DNA of 64,000 bases from Thuidium tamariscinum (GCA_947034885.2 OZ019759.1:9550501-9614500); one strand, 5' to 3'; positions 23,324-36,480 are shown, counted from the stretch's first letter. Program-made: numbers and translations. Notes: generated by a model from the letters alone, not told the origin.

Positions 23324-26300
23324 TCAAATTTCCAGTACACATTATATTTTAGCACCGTAGTTATTAGAAAATTTAGTGATATAAGGTATGGTTATCCATT
23401 ATTGACTATGCCTACATATATTCAAAAACATTAAATCATAAAAAAATGGATATGAAAGGTGAAAGAAGGGAGTATAAGTAAATTGTTTGTAAAGTGGAAG
23501 TGCTATAATCCAACTTAAACGTACATTAATCTTGAAAACATCCAAATGCAAGTAATGCCAATGAAATGTTTTTAAGTGTCTATATGAGTACAAACATAAA
23601 TTACGATGAACTAAAAAGTGGAATTTCAAAAATCCATTTTACACTTATATGTATTCAAAAATTTATAGTTGAAAATTAAAAATCATGAATTAAAAAAAAT
23701 GCATTTTGAAATAGTTTTATATCTTGATTCTACATTAGAATATGCAAATTTTTTTAAGTGACTCAAAACAAGTACATCCACTATGATAAGATGAATACCT
23801 ATGGGAGATGTTTTTTTCAATTTATTTATGAAAAAAATCATACAAATAGTTGAAATATGAAGTTCACCAAATTGTAAGTAGATTTGCCAATTTAGACACC
23901 TTTATGGAAAATTACATTTGAAAGACAATTGCCTCAAATGTTCACCAACAAAGTCATCCATACATAAATGGTGTATCATTCCAAGTAAGTTGGTTGATAG
24001 CTACAAACATCAAGTTGACAAACAAGTGAATAGAAAGTTCAAAAGGTGGCAATTTTTTTGTTAGAGGTAGTAGACAATGGACAACCTTTGGCAATATCAT
24101 TTTAATCCCTGTAATGATTTTCCAATAGGTATATTAAACTCTTACAAATTCTTACTTTGGATACTATGAATGAATGCCAAATGTATATCTCCAATTGATG
24201 TTCTTTTCATTTTTTTGAGTAAAGTAATACAATTTTTGGGCATATGGGAATACTTTAATAACTTTAATAAGAAATTTAGACCTAGAATTGTCTAAAGGTT
24301 TTGAATTTAGATGACAAAGCTTTCTAAGACATTCATAGATATATTATTTTTCAGAGATTTTCCATTAAAGTCGTCAAATTAAATTACAAAATTTTCATAA
24401 TTAAGCTAAAAGTAAAAGATAACTAGTATTAAAACTATTTTTTGATTTGAATATTGTTTGCAAATAATATAAAAAATGCAATTTTCTATTAATGAATTAT
24501 AATCATCATTCATGGAATTCAAGAAGACACTTTAGAATGTAAGATAAAGACAATAAATTGCACCTCTATTGCAAAGCTAATCCAAAATTTGTAACTTCAA
24601 AATATGTGTCTCTAGAATTGATTTTTGATATGTCAAGAATCAATGTTTTGAAATTCAAAATATATTCAACAATGTCCCAAAATATACTTGCTTGACATCT
24701 AGGTAATGTCTTATTTAATTTCCATCTAAATCCTCCAAAAAATAGCTTATATACAAATATATTTTGAAAATTTATATTCAAATACTCTTTGGTGTTTGCA
24801 CTTGAGGTGGAGTTTTAATTATATATATTGCTAATGGATCAAAAGATTATAATATTTGATTAAGTTGTCAAATTGTCAAAGTTATGTGAATTGAAGTCTT
24901 TTAATTCTCTTTTTACATGCATAATGACAATCAATTAACAACTTCTGAGAATCTATTGTACAATCTTTTGTAAATGAATTTCCAATGCAATTTCCCCCCT
25001 CTTCCTAAAATCTAGTGCATTGAGGCTCAACTTGAGGAGTTCCGAACACTTAAAAAACAAAAGTTGCAATGAGCATCCTTACATAGAATGTTCAATAGGA
25101 AAAATCAAATTTTTCCAAATGTATTTTGAATCTGATTTAAACTTTGATTGATATTCATCTATAAATAAATAAAAAATAGTACTTTAGTAAGATTTAATTT
25201 AACTTCAAAATTTAATCAACACAAGAATATGGTACTTTGGGCATTTGGAGATAAATGAACTGTGCAATTAAGAAGGTTTCATGTTGTTGATTCAAGAACT
25301 AAATGACTAAAAGTAGCAAGTGCTAAAGCAATTTAGACTCTCAAATTGTTTGCTATTACAAAATACATATTGCATTCTTCAATTACTAGTCTTAATGTTT
25401 ATTGTAGACATATCAAGGCGGGGATGTGTATAGAGCCTCATGTAATTCCTACTTCAAAACAATTAATTTTTGAAAAGCTCAATGAACCAACTTTTGTTGG
25501 ATGAAACTTGTAATTATCTCTCAAGATTGTTTTCTAAACTGACACTTAAAAGCACCTTACACTTTCAAAATTGTGTAATTAGTAGGATTGCCAAAATCTT
25601 AGCATGTTCCCAAGTACTTGTCCTACAAAATCCAAAGAATATGTAAATGCTACGTGCACAATGTTCAACCTCATGATCTTGAAATGAGGACACAAATTTT
25701 GAGATTTTATCATTCCAACTTGATTTCTTATAACTTTCATACATTGTAATTGAATGACATTTTTGAATTCAATTCAATTTTTGACTTTTTAATGTTCTTT
25801 ATATGATTAAAAAGTGAGTTCCATAATATTCAATAATGGTTGATAAACAAAGTCTTCCACTTTAAGATGATACCAATTTAAAGTAGAACTACCTAATTTG
25901 CTTTGAATGTTTTCTAGTTAGAAAATGATGCTTCATGGTTGTAAAGTAAAGAAGCTTTGAGTGAATGGTTTTGAATATTTTTTGTATCCTTCAAACATGT
26001 ACCTTTTGAACACTTTGAAATTTCCTTTAGTCCTAACTTTGGAAAACCACAAAAACATCTTTGGTTGTGAGGTCGGATTTCAAATTCCTATTACTTCTAA
26101 AAACAAAAGAAATAGTTGTTCCGCCGGGACTTTGGCCTTAGGTTCTTTAAACTCTTTCCCTTGCAATGGAAATTGTCCATGTATTTCCAAAAAGAAAATT
26201 AAAAAAACAATTTTGTAATTCTAATTTTAACTTTTTAATTTTTGTTATTATTAATTTAATTTTTTTTAAATGATTTCAATTTATGTATGGACCCTAAACG

Positions 26301-29002
26301 CTAAACTAACTAGACATGGTGGCGATTGCAAGGCGCATTCCCACTCATGTCTGTTCAGGTTTGAAGATACAAACTTTGCAGCCTTGCGCGAAGGTGTGAA
26401 ATTCCGAATAACACCTTCGAAATCCTTTCTCTTTGAAATGTCCGGTTGTTTTGGTAAGAAGCAAGTCCCATGCCATGTGAATGACTCGGCGGGGTTGCAT
26501 AACCTAAGAGCTGCCAAAGAAACAGTGATTGTCGCAAAGGCACCGCCTCCCTCGACGGATGAACCTGTTCTCAAGGTGTGGTCATTTTTTTGTTGTAATT
26601 TTTTTTGTTTTTCATGGACAAAAAGAATACTGTCGTTATTGGTGAAACTTATTACCTAACTCACCTAATTGTGTGTGCTAGCTATCCTAATTTGTGATCT
26701 TAGGAAAATAATATGCTTCTATTCCATGTTAGTCCAGATGAGTGATTCAATGTGACAAAAAGAGTATTTATTTGAGACTATCAATCGAAGGTTACCGCAA
26801 TGTATCTGCATTTGTCACAACGATAAATGTGAGTTTGTTCATGTGTAGGTTAATATGTAGAATTTGGGGCTTGCAGATTATGATCTTGAATGCTTCCTTG
26901 ACAAAAAGTTGCTTGTTGCTTCACAGTGGACCATGGGTTGCAGAAGTTGCTCAACTCTTAACATGAACATGCCAGCCTTTCATACTGCAGGTTAGTGACA
27001 CAAAAATTTGCTCAATCGTATGGCTGGCTTCATTGTAACTTACCATTAGTTTGTAATTTGATGCTTCGTTTGTGAATTGTCACATAGGTTTTAAAAAACA
27101 GTACTAGTAGGTTTTGGGATAGTAGGAATTTCAATTGAAACACTTGAGAAGACATGATAGGTCATTTGGGAATTGTTCATTGGAAGTATTGGAAGCAGGG
27201 TAGTGTTTGCGGCCCCCTGTTCGTTTTGTTTTGTTTTTTAAATACATGGGCAATTCCAATGATACAAGAAAAGTATATTGAATTAATGAAGAAATCCTAG
27301 CTAAATTTTTTCTTTCCTTTTTTCTTTCTATTGGTATGCTTACATGCTCCGTCCCAAGCTGCTAATTACAAGGTTGGAATATATGTAAGCTATATGTAAG
27401 CTATCCTCGTGAGCTGCCTTCTTCACAGTTTTTGCTTGTGACAGTATGAGTACGAAAGATTCTTTCATTGTCATTCTATAACAATGTTTAACCCGGAATC
27501 ATTTGCGACAACTTTAGATTTTTTTTTAGATCATACAATTTGGCAGTGTTAAAGAAAAGGGATATGTGCATGATGTGCAATCTTTTCTTCAAAATAGGTT
27601 GTGCAGAAAGTCCAAATGAGGATACTTTCGAGTATTTAATGGATGTGCATCTGCTTCCCCTGGAATTGACGGTTGCATTTAATGACACTTCTCTGACTCA
27701 CTAGAGGAATTTTGTCTTTGAGCAAAAGATAGAAGTTGCAATGCATTGAGGTTGACAAAATTAGAGAGTGACAACGTGGAAGGACTGCGTGAAGTTTTCT
27801 TCAACGCTAACGGTGAGGCGGCACCTTTTCAGGGTTTGTTTGCAGGTCCTTGCATCCATTGTTGGTCGTGCCTTCAGTCCTATTGGTTGTCTAATGAGTC
27901 TTTGAGGGAGGTTCGTTGACAGTGCATTGAATTCTCTTCAGCTCTCAAATTCTTGCTACGCCTGGCTTCGCAAATAGTTTGCTCAAGTGCACTGCTCTTT
28001 GAAGGTATGCCTTCCAAGATGCGTTGAAGTGAAAAAAGGCATTCTGTGGTGATGATTTAATTTTGTTTGTGGCAACCATTTTGATTTTGTTTGTATTGTA
28101 TCTTGCCTTCTTGAGGTTGAATTGAAGTTTTTGGTTTACAAGATGAATTTCTCTTTGTCGAGGTATGCTGCAGATGATGCCACGTTTGGGCAGAGTGGAA
28201 GTAAACAAACATTCTGTGTTGGAACGAGGATTGTTTGCAAATTGTTTGTTTGTTGTGTGCTGTGTGATGGTTCTTGGGTTCCAGAGGTCGATTTTTGAAG
28301 GTTAAAGTTTGCAAGTGGCTTAGGATGACCTTTTTTTTTGAACTTATGCCGCTGAGGATGCCACTTTTGGCAGCGCGCGTGGAAGTGAACGAAAATTCGG
28401 TTCTGATGCTTATGGGGCTGGCCAAACATTTTTGGCTTGTCATAGATCTTGCGTTCATGAGTTTGAATAGTGAATGGGTGTTTGGAAGATTTGTGTGTCT
28501 TTGGTGATTCCAATGTGGAGGCTTGCCATGGCCATTTTCTAACCCTTGCTTATCTTGCTTTTTTGTAAATATTTGGATTTTTGGATTTTTTTGGTTTTGC
28601 CGAATTGTGCTCAGTTCTGGGTTGACATTCTGGTGATTGGATTTCTTACTTGGTGGTCCTTTTACAGTTGTTCCTATTTTGATCTGAGAAAATTATTGTA
28701 TTTGATACTCAAGTTTGAGTATCTTGTTCTGGTTGCTGGTGAGATGAAGTTGGATTCACAAAGTTTGGGTGGGCTTTTTGTGAGAGAATGACTAGAACTG
28801 TTTTGTCGACGTTGCTTAATTTGCTAACTCTACTCTGTTGTTTAAAACTTCAGCTCTTGGGAAACTAAGGCACTCCGACATATGGGACAACTGTAACTTA
28901 TGCCCATGATGCTCTGTGCGAATGTTTGTAGATGTAGCGGAATTGATATGATTCGATATTGGAGAGGTGGGTGAGTGTCCCGCACTTTTGATATACATTT
29001 CT
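23324..29002 (-). repeat. Right arm of giant palindrome (5,679 bp)
   Basis: Reverse complement of 11067-16745; see that entry. On the right the sequence beyond 29002 continues with exon-like pieces on the plus strand, whereas beyond the left arm it passes into WASHC4 copy B, so the two outer flanks are unrelated. Confidence 0.95.
26359..26575 (+). CDS. Candidate exon of an unknown gene in right palindrome arm
   Basis: After a CTGTTCAG acceptor, 217 bases are open in one frame and close at an AAG/GTGTGG donor. The translation is well balanced (for example REGVKFRITPSKSFLFEMSG and ends APPPSTDEPVLK). Possible further exons on the same strand lie at about 26748-26828 (KSIYLRLSIEGYRNVSAFVT, then a GTGAGT donor), 26878-26960, 27595-27695 and beyond the arm. 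I do not recognise the protein. The mirror copy is at 13494-13710. With no complete transcript model I cannot say if it is still expressed. Confidence 0.4.
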
Positions 29003-30660
29003 GAATCAGGCCTCTGCAATTTTGAGGTGAAGGTGCGCAATGCCTAGGATGGAGGATTCCAGGCAGTTGCCATCTATAACAACCAAAATGATCACGATTT
29101 GGTCATCAGTTAGTGAGCTTTTGGACTTTTCCCTTCTTCATCTCAATTGTCAGTCGTTTGGGATGTTATCGGTTGGATTCACTTTAGCTTTATTTGCTTT
29201 AGGTCACAAAGTTAAGAAAGTAATGGAATGGGCTAACCCCGTGTACTCAAGTTCAAAATAGAATATTCTTTTTGGAAGCTACATTGATAATCTTCAAGAG
29301 ACGTATTTCTATCGTTCAAAATTGTAGGGTACAATTTCTCTTTTCTATTGGGTTTTTTGGGTTACCTTCATTGAAACTCTCCAAATATTTATTTCAGCTC
29401 CTAAAATTATAGAAGCAAACACCTTTGGCCATTTGATACTTAACAATAAGTGCCCTAAGAACCTTACATTTTTTATTGATAGAAGTATGTTTTGAAGGTA
29501 CTATAATAGCTTCCATTGAAGTGAGCTTGCTTCATTGAACTTTAATAGGCAAATGAGATAAGAAAAAGAGGTTAAGACAATAGAGTGCGAGAAGAGGAAT
29601 TAGCTTTTGAATTTTGTACCAGATTTCATGTTGTTTGCTAGTTTTGAGTGTTCTTTTGTTGCGACTATGGTGTCAGGAAACCCCTTCAACATCTATCCAT
29701 ACTCTATTTTCACGTCGAATTTTTTAAGGGCTTTTCTACTCAAATATGCTGGTGATTCAAGTGCAACTTGCTACATAATTTCAACGTTAGAAAACATAGC
29801 TTGGTTAGTGATGGCAATATCGTTCATCTCCCTCCTAGCAGTCTCTTCTGTATTGTCCACTTTTTTCTTTGTTCAACAACACAGATTGCAACATTTGAGT
29901 GCGTGGTTCCTTCCCAGAGAGCCTGCTGGTAGAATCCATTAATACTGATCCAAGAATAGGAGTTGGGGTTCCTTTTTTATGCACCTTGTTGAGGTCATGG
30001 TATGTTTTCATGTCTGATTTGTTTACTTCTATTTATTTAGTCCTTGATCGGTTCATGCGTCTTTGTTTCTTGGAGCCATCATTTGAGCTTAGATATGACT
30101 TTCTTGGGTTTGTTTGATGGCTTTCAATTCTACACCCTAGAGTATTAGGGTTTTCATTTCATTCATATCTAAAGTAAACTCTACATAACATTCTCAAGGA
30201 GCTATTTGGACAGTTTTGGAATCAATGAACAATTGGCTGAAAAACGGAATGTAGATTTGATTTGTGAGTAATCTTGAGTGTGCAAGGGCAGGTGTGATTT
30301 TTTGGAATTATTTTCTTTCTGGAATCGTGTCTGAACTCACTTGCCTGCGATTGCATGCTTGAAAGCGGAATGAATTGGTTTTGTATTTTTTCAATTCTTT
30401 AATATATTAGTTCTCTAAATTCTTCTTGTACTACACAATTGCTCACGTGTTTCAAACTAGGAAATTTGTTATATGGTTGCATCTTGTTTGTGAGACTATA
30501 TTGCCCGTAATAGACTTGTGTTTTATAATTGGTGATTTTAGTTTGGTATAATTGCTGCTTTCTTGTGTCGGGAATTACAGGTATAAGCAATGGCATTAAT
30601 TCTTGGCAATGCTGATGAGCTCTTAGGCTATTTAGCATGTTTTGACTTAGTGTTTTCCCA
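29003..30660 (+). other. Right flank of palindrome with scattered exon-like pieces
   Basis: Just outside the arm, about 29003-29110 reads as coding on + (LCNFEVKV, one TAG, then DGGFQAVAIYNNQNDHDLVI). Around 29925-30000 another short open block (ESINTDPRIGVGVPFLCTLL) ends at a GT donor. These may be downstream exons of the gene that starts in the right arm. No domain recognised. Confidence 0.3.
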
Positions 30661-30662
30661 AG

Positions 30663-30925
30663 ATGCAGGAGAGTGCAAAAATGGAGGCTGTGAGAGCGCT
30701 TTTAGTAGGCGAGGGGCAAGTGATATTGTCTAGTCGGAAGAAGCTAAGGCAAAGTTTGCTGAAATGGAGGATTCATCTAAGGTATACTTTGAATCAAATG
30801 GGAAAGGAACATACTCGCGTGATGAAAACTCGTCGATGCCAGGAAACAGTGTGGAGGAAGACAACGCTGCTATCGACAGCTTGGATTGGGATGACATCAA
30901 CGATGATTCTATGTACAAGCTATAG
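30663..30925 (+). pseudogene. Terminal exon with acidic C-terminus, broken by TAG
   Basis: After a CCCAAG acceptor the frame reads AGECKNGGCESAFSRRG, meets TAG at 30731-30733, then continues open (EEAKAKFAEMEDSSKVYF) to a strongly acidic tail ending SLDWDDINDDSMYKL and TAG at 30923-30925. The single tryptophan inside an acidic tail resembles the acidic segment of Arp2/3 activators, but the match is too short to name a family. It may be the last exon of the gene beginning in the right palindrome arm. Confidence 0.4.
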
Positions 30926-31645
30926 AACTGTGGAAGTGCAAATGGAAACAGTCCTGGGTAATTTCAACAACACTAAAGCTGTCTTCTTCTAATGGAAAAT
31001 GAGTAGAGGCATTTGTCATGTACTCACTCGTGATGGTATTTTTTACAAAAATTGTTGATGTGTATGTTGAAAATAGTCCAGAAAAGTCGGTGGAAAGGAA
31101 TTATGTTACTTTACAATTATGTTTAATCTTGTGTTTAATAAAGACGTGTAACTTTTGCAGAGACTTCGTGAAGCAAATTAGTGGTGCATTTTTTTGTTGT
31201 GGCCATCACAGTCATAGGGCTTCTTCCGGGCTTTCAAAAGACCCTGCAAAATCATTTGAAAGTCACGTATACTTTTTTCAATGTTTTTGACATTGCAGGG
31301 AGTGCAAGCTAGAAGAGAAAAAACGTTTACTCACGTTATTCGTGTAAAAAGTATAGGACGACATGTGTAGGTCAATCCACGCTGTTATTGTCGTAAGCTC
31401 TGTTAGTCTAGGGAGAATTTAATGTATCAAAATTGACTTAGAAACATTTATATCATTTTCCTAGTTCTTCTTCAATGATCACATGAAGTCGAGAGTTGTC
31501 AAAGAATACCGGTTTACCAAGGTGCCTCATCTCACCTCTTCTAGTCATTAGCATGTAATCGTTCTTATTGGATTTGTCGAATGCATGTAGATGGTTTCGT
31601 TCTCACTTGCCTATTGGAGATGTTTCAGGAAACCCAAGGGAATAA
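30926..31645. other. Intergenic DNA, nothing recognised
   Basis: No supported coding sequence, repeat or RNA gene between the acidic terminal exon and the Harbinger-like element. Short open frames here have no splice or family support. Confidence 0.4.
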
Positions 31646-34600
31646 GGGTATGTTCCCACTTGCTGTTAGTAAAATTTTAGGTGCATTTACAGAGGGCGTG
31701 CTTAAACAGAATGTCTCTATTGAGCCTCTTTCGGGGGTAGGGATGGGATGCGAGCAGATCAAGGGGCTGCTCCTCACCCTTCTGAGGAACCATCAACCTA
31801 CTTCCAATTTCTGTTTAAATTTGATTTTTCCAACAAAGTAGATGAGAATGTTATAGAACACAAGATTTTCAAGAAGAAAATTGAAGTAATGATGTGGGTT
31901 TTGTGCCACATGTTCACTTAAGCCTCACAACCAATCTTGGATTGAGATGGGAGAGAAGAGAAACTCTTTATACTAGTAGAGTAGTGGTGGGTGAAACAAA
32001 CCATGTGGGATATGTGATTTAGGAGAAAAAAGAGCTCCTCCATTCATGGTTGTGGAAATGCAGGAATTATGATAAAAGTCAAATTCAAACCTCATTTAAA
32101 CATAATAAACTGTATTTTTTCAAAAAACTTCAAACTAAGAAAAGTTGGGGAATCAAGTGAAATTTTACCTCCAAAAAACCGTTTGAGATTTCAATACTCC
32201 ACCTAAAAGTTATGGACAAATTTCAGAAGAGGTGTTCAAAAATGTCCCCAAAATGTCCTTTACACACACACCTCTCTAGAATTTGTCCAAAACTCTTACG
32301 TGAGGCTTCAAAATCTCAAGTGGATTTTTAGAGATAAATGTTAGCTTGTTTCTCCCACTTCTTTTAGTTCTATTTTTTTTAAAGAAGCTATAATGCAATG
32401 CCCAAATGAAGTCTAAAATTCAACTTCAAGCACAATTCTTGTGTCTCTACTTAACCATTAGCAACTTCATTTTTTATAAACAAAATTGAAAGTATTAAGT
32501 GTTGTACAATCTTAGAAGTGTAGAATTTTCTATTTGAGTAAGTGAATCCAATTGTGATCCTTTTCTTAAGGTGATAGTCCTTACAAGTTTCTATCTAATT
32601 TGTACAATATTGTTGTAGGAACACTAATTTTTTAGTATTGTGATAATTCATAATTTATTCATGTGTACAAGAGATGCTTTTTGGAGATTTTAGAGTATTC
32701 TACTAACTTCCACTAAAATCCTAAAAGAGTTTGGTAGTTTCTTTATACAAACAATGTATAATTGCATATTCAATCATATATACGCATAGTTACTTTATGA
32801 GAATCTAAATAGTGATGTTTTTATTTTCAACTCTTCATTGTAAATATTTCTTTTATATATATATCTGCGTGTGTGTGTATATAATGCATAAGTTTTGTCA
32901 ATCATAATAAACTTTCATTCAAACAATGAAATAAAAATTATACTTTTCAAATACTTGAAAGTTATGTGTTTTTTAATTGATTTGACAAATACTAATCATT
33001 AAAGATATTAAAAGCTTGATATGAATATTTTCTAAACATAAATTTGAACATCAAACAAAGTAAGAATGTCAAAAAAAGTTGTACAATGTTACATATTATT
33101 AATAGCACATGTAGGTGTGGTCTAGTTTGATAATACAGCACCACTAACATTGTACCATATTCAACATTTCTCAATTTTGTTTATAGAAAATGAAGCCATT
33201 CATGGTTACACCTCAAATTTTGCTTCACCCTTATTTCATTGTTGTTTCAACATTTGGTGCATTACTGCACTTTTTCAAAGATGTTGTCACAAATAAAAAT
33301 TAGTCTAATGTTATTTGAAACAACAATGGAACATTTTACCATGTTTATCTAATGGTTAAATGTATAACAAAAGTTAAATTGTTTTAACATCATGTCATCA
33401 ATAGACAATTAAATTTGAAATTAATACATATTTCATACCTTCTCATAAGAAGTTCCATTTTTTGTAAGATACCTTCTATATAATAAGAGTTCTGACATGC
33501 TTTAATGTCCTACTGAACAAAAAGGATTATTGTATGTACAATAACCTCTTCATACAAACTTAGTAAATAATTCTATATTTGCATCACAATACAATATTCA
33601 AATCCAATCTAATTAGCTTGAGAGAGAAAATAGTTTCTTTTTGCATTCTCAAGTAATTGGAATTTTGGATATTGACAAGTTTCTTTTATCATCATCAAAT
33701 CTATCATCAAGTGCTTGCAATACACAAGGGGTGAACAATTGGCATAAGATATTCACCAACATTTCTAAAATTTGAATGTTGTTTTGATGAACACTATCAA
33801 CATCAATTGAAAGGTATGAATTATAAAAGGATATTATTCCCTCATTAAAACCCCAAAGCACTCTTTGTTACAATTTTGTGAACATCTTTATTTTAAAAGA
33901 ATTAAAATTTGACAACATTGTTGAATTAACATTTCAACTTGAGAGTATGAATCCATTAAAATAGAACAAGCCTTTACAAACACATAATGAGGTGACCACT
34001 TTTTTTTATAAGTCTTGAGAAACCCTTGTAGAAGATGATTTTTAAGAATTCAACCTTGAACAATTGTTGATCCAATATTCTACACCACCATATTGAAAAT
34101 GTGAAACAATACCTTTGAATAATTGTTGATTCAACATTCCTACATCACTATATTCAAATTATTGACACAATACCTTTGATTCACAACATTGATTCAATAT
34201 AACTTGTGACATTGCTTAGACAACCTTAAGTGTCTACTTTGTGTTTGTCATGTTGTTTCAATAATGGTGAAATATTGATTTAAAGTTCTTAAAAATTTGA
34301 GATGTAACTAGAAACACAAGAATTGTGCTTGAAGTTGAATTTTAGACTTCATTTGGGCATTGCATTATAGCTTCTTTAAAAAAAATAGAACTAAAAGAAG
34401 TGGGAGAAACAAGCTAACATTTATCTCTAAAAATCCACTTGAGATTTTGAAGCCTCACGTAAGAGTTTTGGACAAATTCTAGAGAGGTGTGTGTGTAAAG
34501 GACATTTTGGGGACATTTTTGAACACCTCTTCTGAAATTTGTCCATAACTTTTAGGTGGAGTATTGAAATCTCAAACGGTTTTTTGGAGGTAAAATTTCA

Positions 34601-35112
34601 CTTGATTCCCCAACTTTTCTTAGTTTGAAGTTTTTTGAAAAAATACAGTTTATTATGTTTAAATGAGGTTTGAATTTGACTTTTATCATAATTCCTGCAT
34701 TTCCACAACCATGAATGGAGGAGCTCTTTTTTCTCCTAAATCACATATCCCACATGGTTTGTTTCACCCACCACTACTCTACTAGTATAAAGAGTTTCTC
34801 TTCTCTCCCATCTCAATCCAAGATTGGTTGTGAGGCTTAAGTGAACATGTGGCACAAAACCCACATCATTACTTCAATTTTCTTCTTGAAAATCTTGTGT
34901 TCTATAACATTCTCATCTACTTTGTTGGAAAAATCAAATTTAAACAGAAATTGGAAGTAGGTTGATGGTTCCTCAGAAGGGTGAGGAGCAGCCCCTTGAT
35001 CTGCTCGCATGCCATCCTTGCCCCCAAAAGAGGCTCAATAGAGACATTCTGTCTAAGCACGCCCTCTGTAAATGCACCTAAAATTTTACTAACAACAAGT
35101 GGGAACATACCC
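31646..35112. mobile_element. PIF/Harbinger-like foldback element with ~800-bp inverted termini
   Basis: Both ends start GGGTATGTTCCCACTTG and are flanked by TAA (31643-31645 and 35113-35115), as expected for PIF/Harbinger. The left arm 31646-32447 pairs with 34311-35112, with scattered substitutions (for example near 31655 and 31735), so it is older than the giant palindrome. The interior (32448-34310) is AT-rich and without a transposase or Myb-like gene, so the element is non-autonomous. A frame of about 60 codons runs through each terminus in mirror image; I take it as chance. Confidence 0.8.
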
Positions 35113-35115
35113 TAA

Positions 35116-35935
35116 GAGAAGAGAGATTCAGTTGTAAGAGTACAGAAGCTCAATCATGAGGTAAAGAAACTGGGAAGCAATGAAAGTGGGCACAGCTACG
35201 TGGACCAGTTCCAAATGTTGATTGCCAAGATTGGTAATGCTCTTGGGTTTGTTTGCATGGTGCGCCTTAGAGGACTTAGTTTCAATAGTTTGCCAACCGG
35301 ATATGTGTGCCAGACTTATGTTTCTTATACTATACCAATTAGAAGTGGGATGTGTGTGTTTACAATCTGCGTCATCAGATCATGCACACTTCCTCATCAT
35401 TCAATCATGGAGCCATGGAAGTGCAACCTACTTATGCTTGTTTTCAAGATTTTCAGAAGTCTTGTACTAAATTAATGGTATTGCAATTTCACCTATTTGA
35501 TTGTCCTACTTTAACTATCTCGCATTTAGAGAGTATGCCACTTGTTGTAAGAGTTTTATCTTCCTGTGTATTTGTGATGCATTGATGCATTACACACGAG
35601 TTTGAAGTTTGACTCAAGATTGTATAGAGACTATGTTTGGGGTCATTTTTCAGGAGGTCTAAGAGTAACTCAAATGCTTAGAATTTATTGGGTGTTGCAG
35701 CCATGTACGAGAAGCTAAGAATGAGCTGGGTTTGAAAAACCTTGTCATGGCACCGGAAGCAATGCGGTCTGGAAAATTCTTTGATGCAACCCTGGAGAGT
35801 CAGAATATGTCTGTTGACAAGACTGGTTACTTCAACATCCTTGTGAATGTTTTCTCTCAGGTGGGTTGCTTGGTGAAATTTTGAAGAAGGTAGTTTAAAA
35901 TACTGAAAATGGTGTTTAGTCTTGAGTGGTTTATT
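35116..35935 (+). pseudogene. WASHC4: WASH complex subunit 4 (SWIP) gene fragment, copy C
   Basis: Two exon-like blocks. The first (about 35131-35315) reads LGSNESGHSYVDQFQMLIAK followed by IGNALGFVCMVRLRGLSF, closely matching the SWIP stretch that contains SY.(E/D)QFR.LI.QIGNA(L/M)GYVRM. Just after this, a two-base shift is needed to recover YVPDL, which also fits the family. The second block (35701-35860) lies between a GTTGCAG acceptor and a CAG/GTGGGT donor and is fully open (EAMRSGKFFDATLESQ, ending VNVFSQ). Similarity to copies A and B ends near 35935; the downstream exons are absent. It starts directly at the edge of the Harbinger-like element. Confidence 0.85.
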
Positions 35936-36480
35936 GATTTGATTTTGAGCAGATGGTGAAGTGTATGTATTATATGACAAGTTTTTAAAGGTGCATACCA
36001 TTAATTTTCCCTTCTCTATATCATTTTTGTTTTCTTCTTTTCTTATCAATCTTATTATAAGTTTAAATAGACTCACTTAATTGATTTTTGGTTTGATTGG
36101 ATTGCAGTTTGAATTAGCTCTGAGATGGGGTGAACTGGATGTTACTTGACACATAATTTAGTACTTCTTATAGTAAACTTTCTGAGCCCAAGTAATTAGC
36201 CTGTATTGTCTAAATGCACCTTACACTTTTAATAGTGAAAGTTTTTTTTTGATGGTTATTGTTGAAGAGATATGAAGACTGCCACCAATGTGGAAGTTGG
36301 GTATGAGTTGATAATGATAAGTTCAAGGTAGTTTTGTCATTCAATTGATGTATATAATTGAGTACTGTGTTATTTTTTTGCACAATAGTGCAACGAGATG
36401 AAATGTTGTTGAGCATATATATATTTAGGTTGGTAGGCTTTTAAAATTGCATAATCATTGTTGTTTGATTGTGTGTACTG
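35936..36480. other. Intergenic DNA
   Basis: AT-rich DNA with a short AT run near 36415. Nothing else recognised. Confidence 0.4.

Noticed and set aside
11067-29002. The palindrome as an assembly or hairpin-read artefact
   Set aside because: The arms differ at several bases and are separated by a long unique spacer, with different outer flanks. It remains possible but is less likely than a real structure.
31581-35108. Mirrored frame of about 60 codons in both termini of the Harbinger-like element
   Set aside because: Short, no family match, and duplicated only because the termini are inverted repeats.
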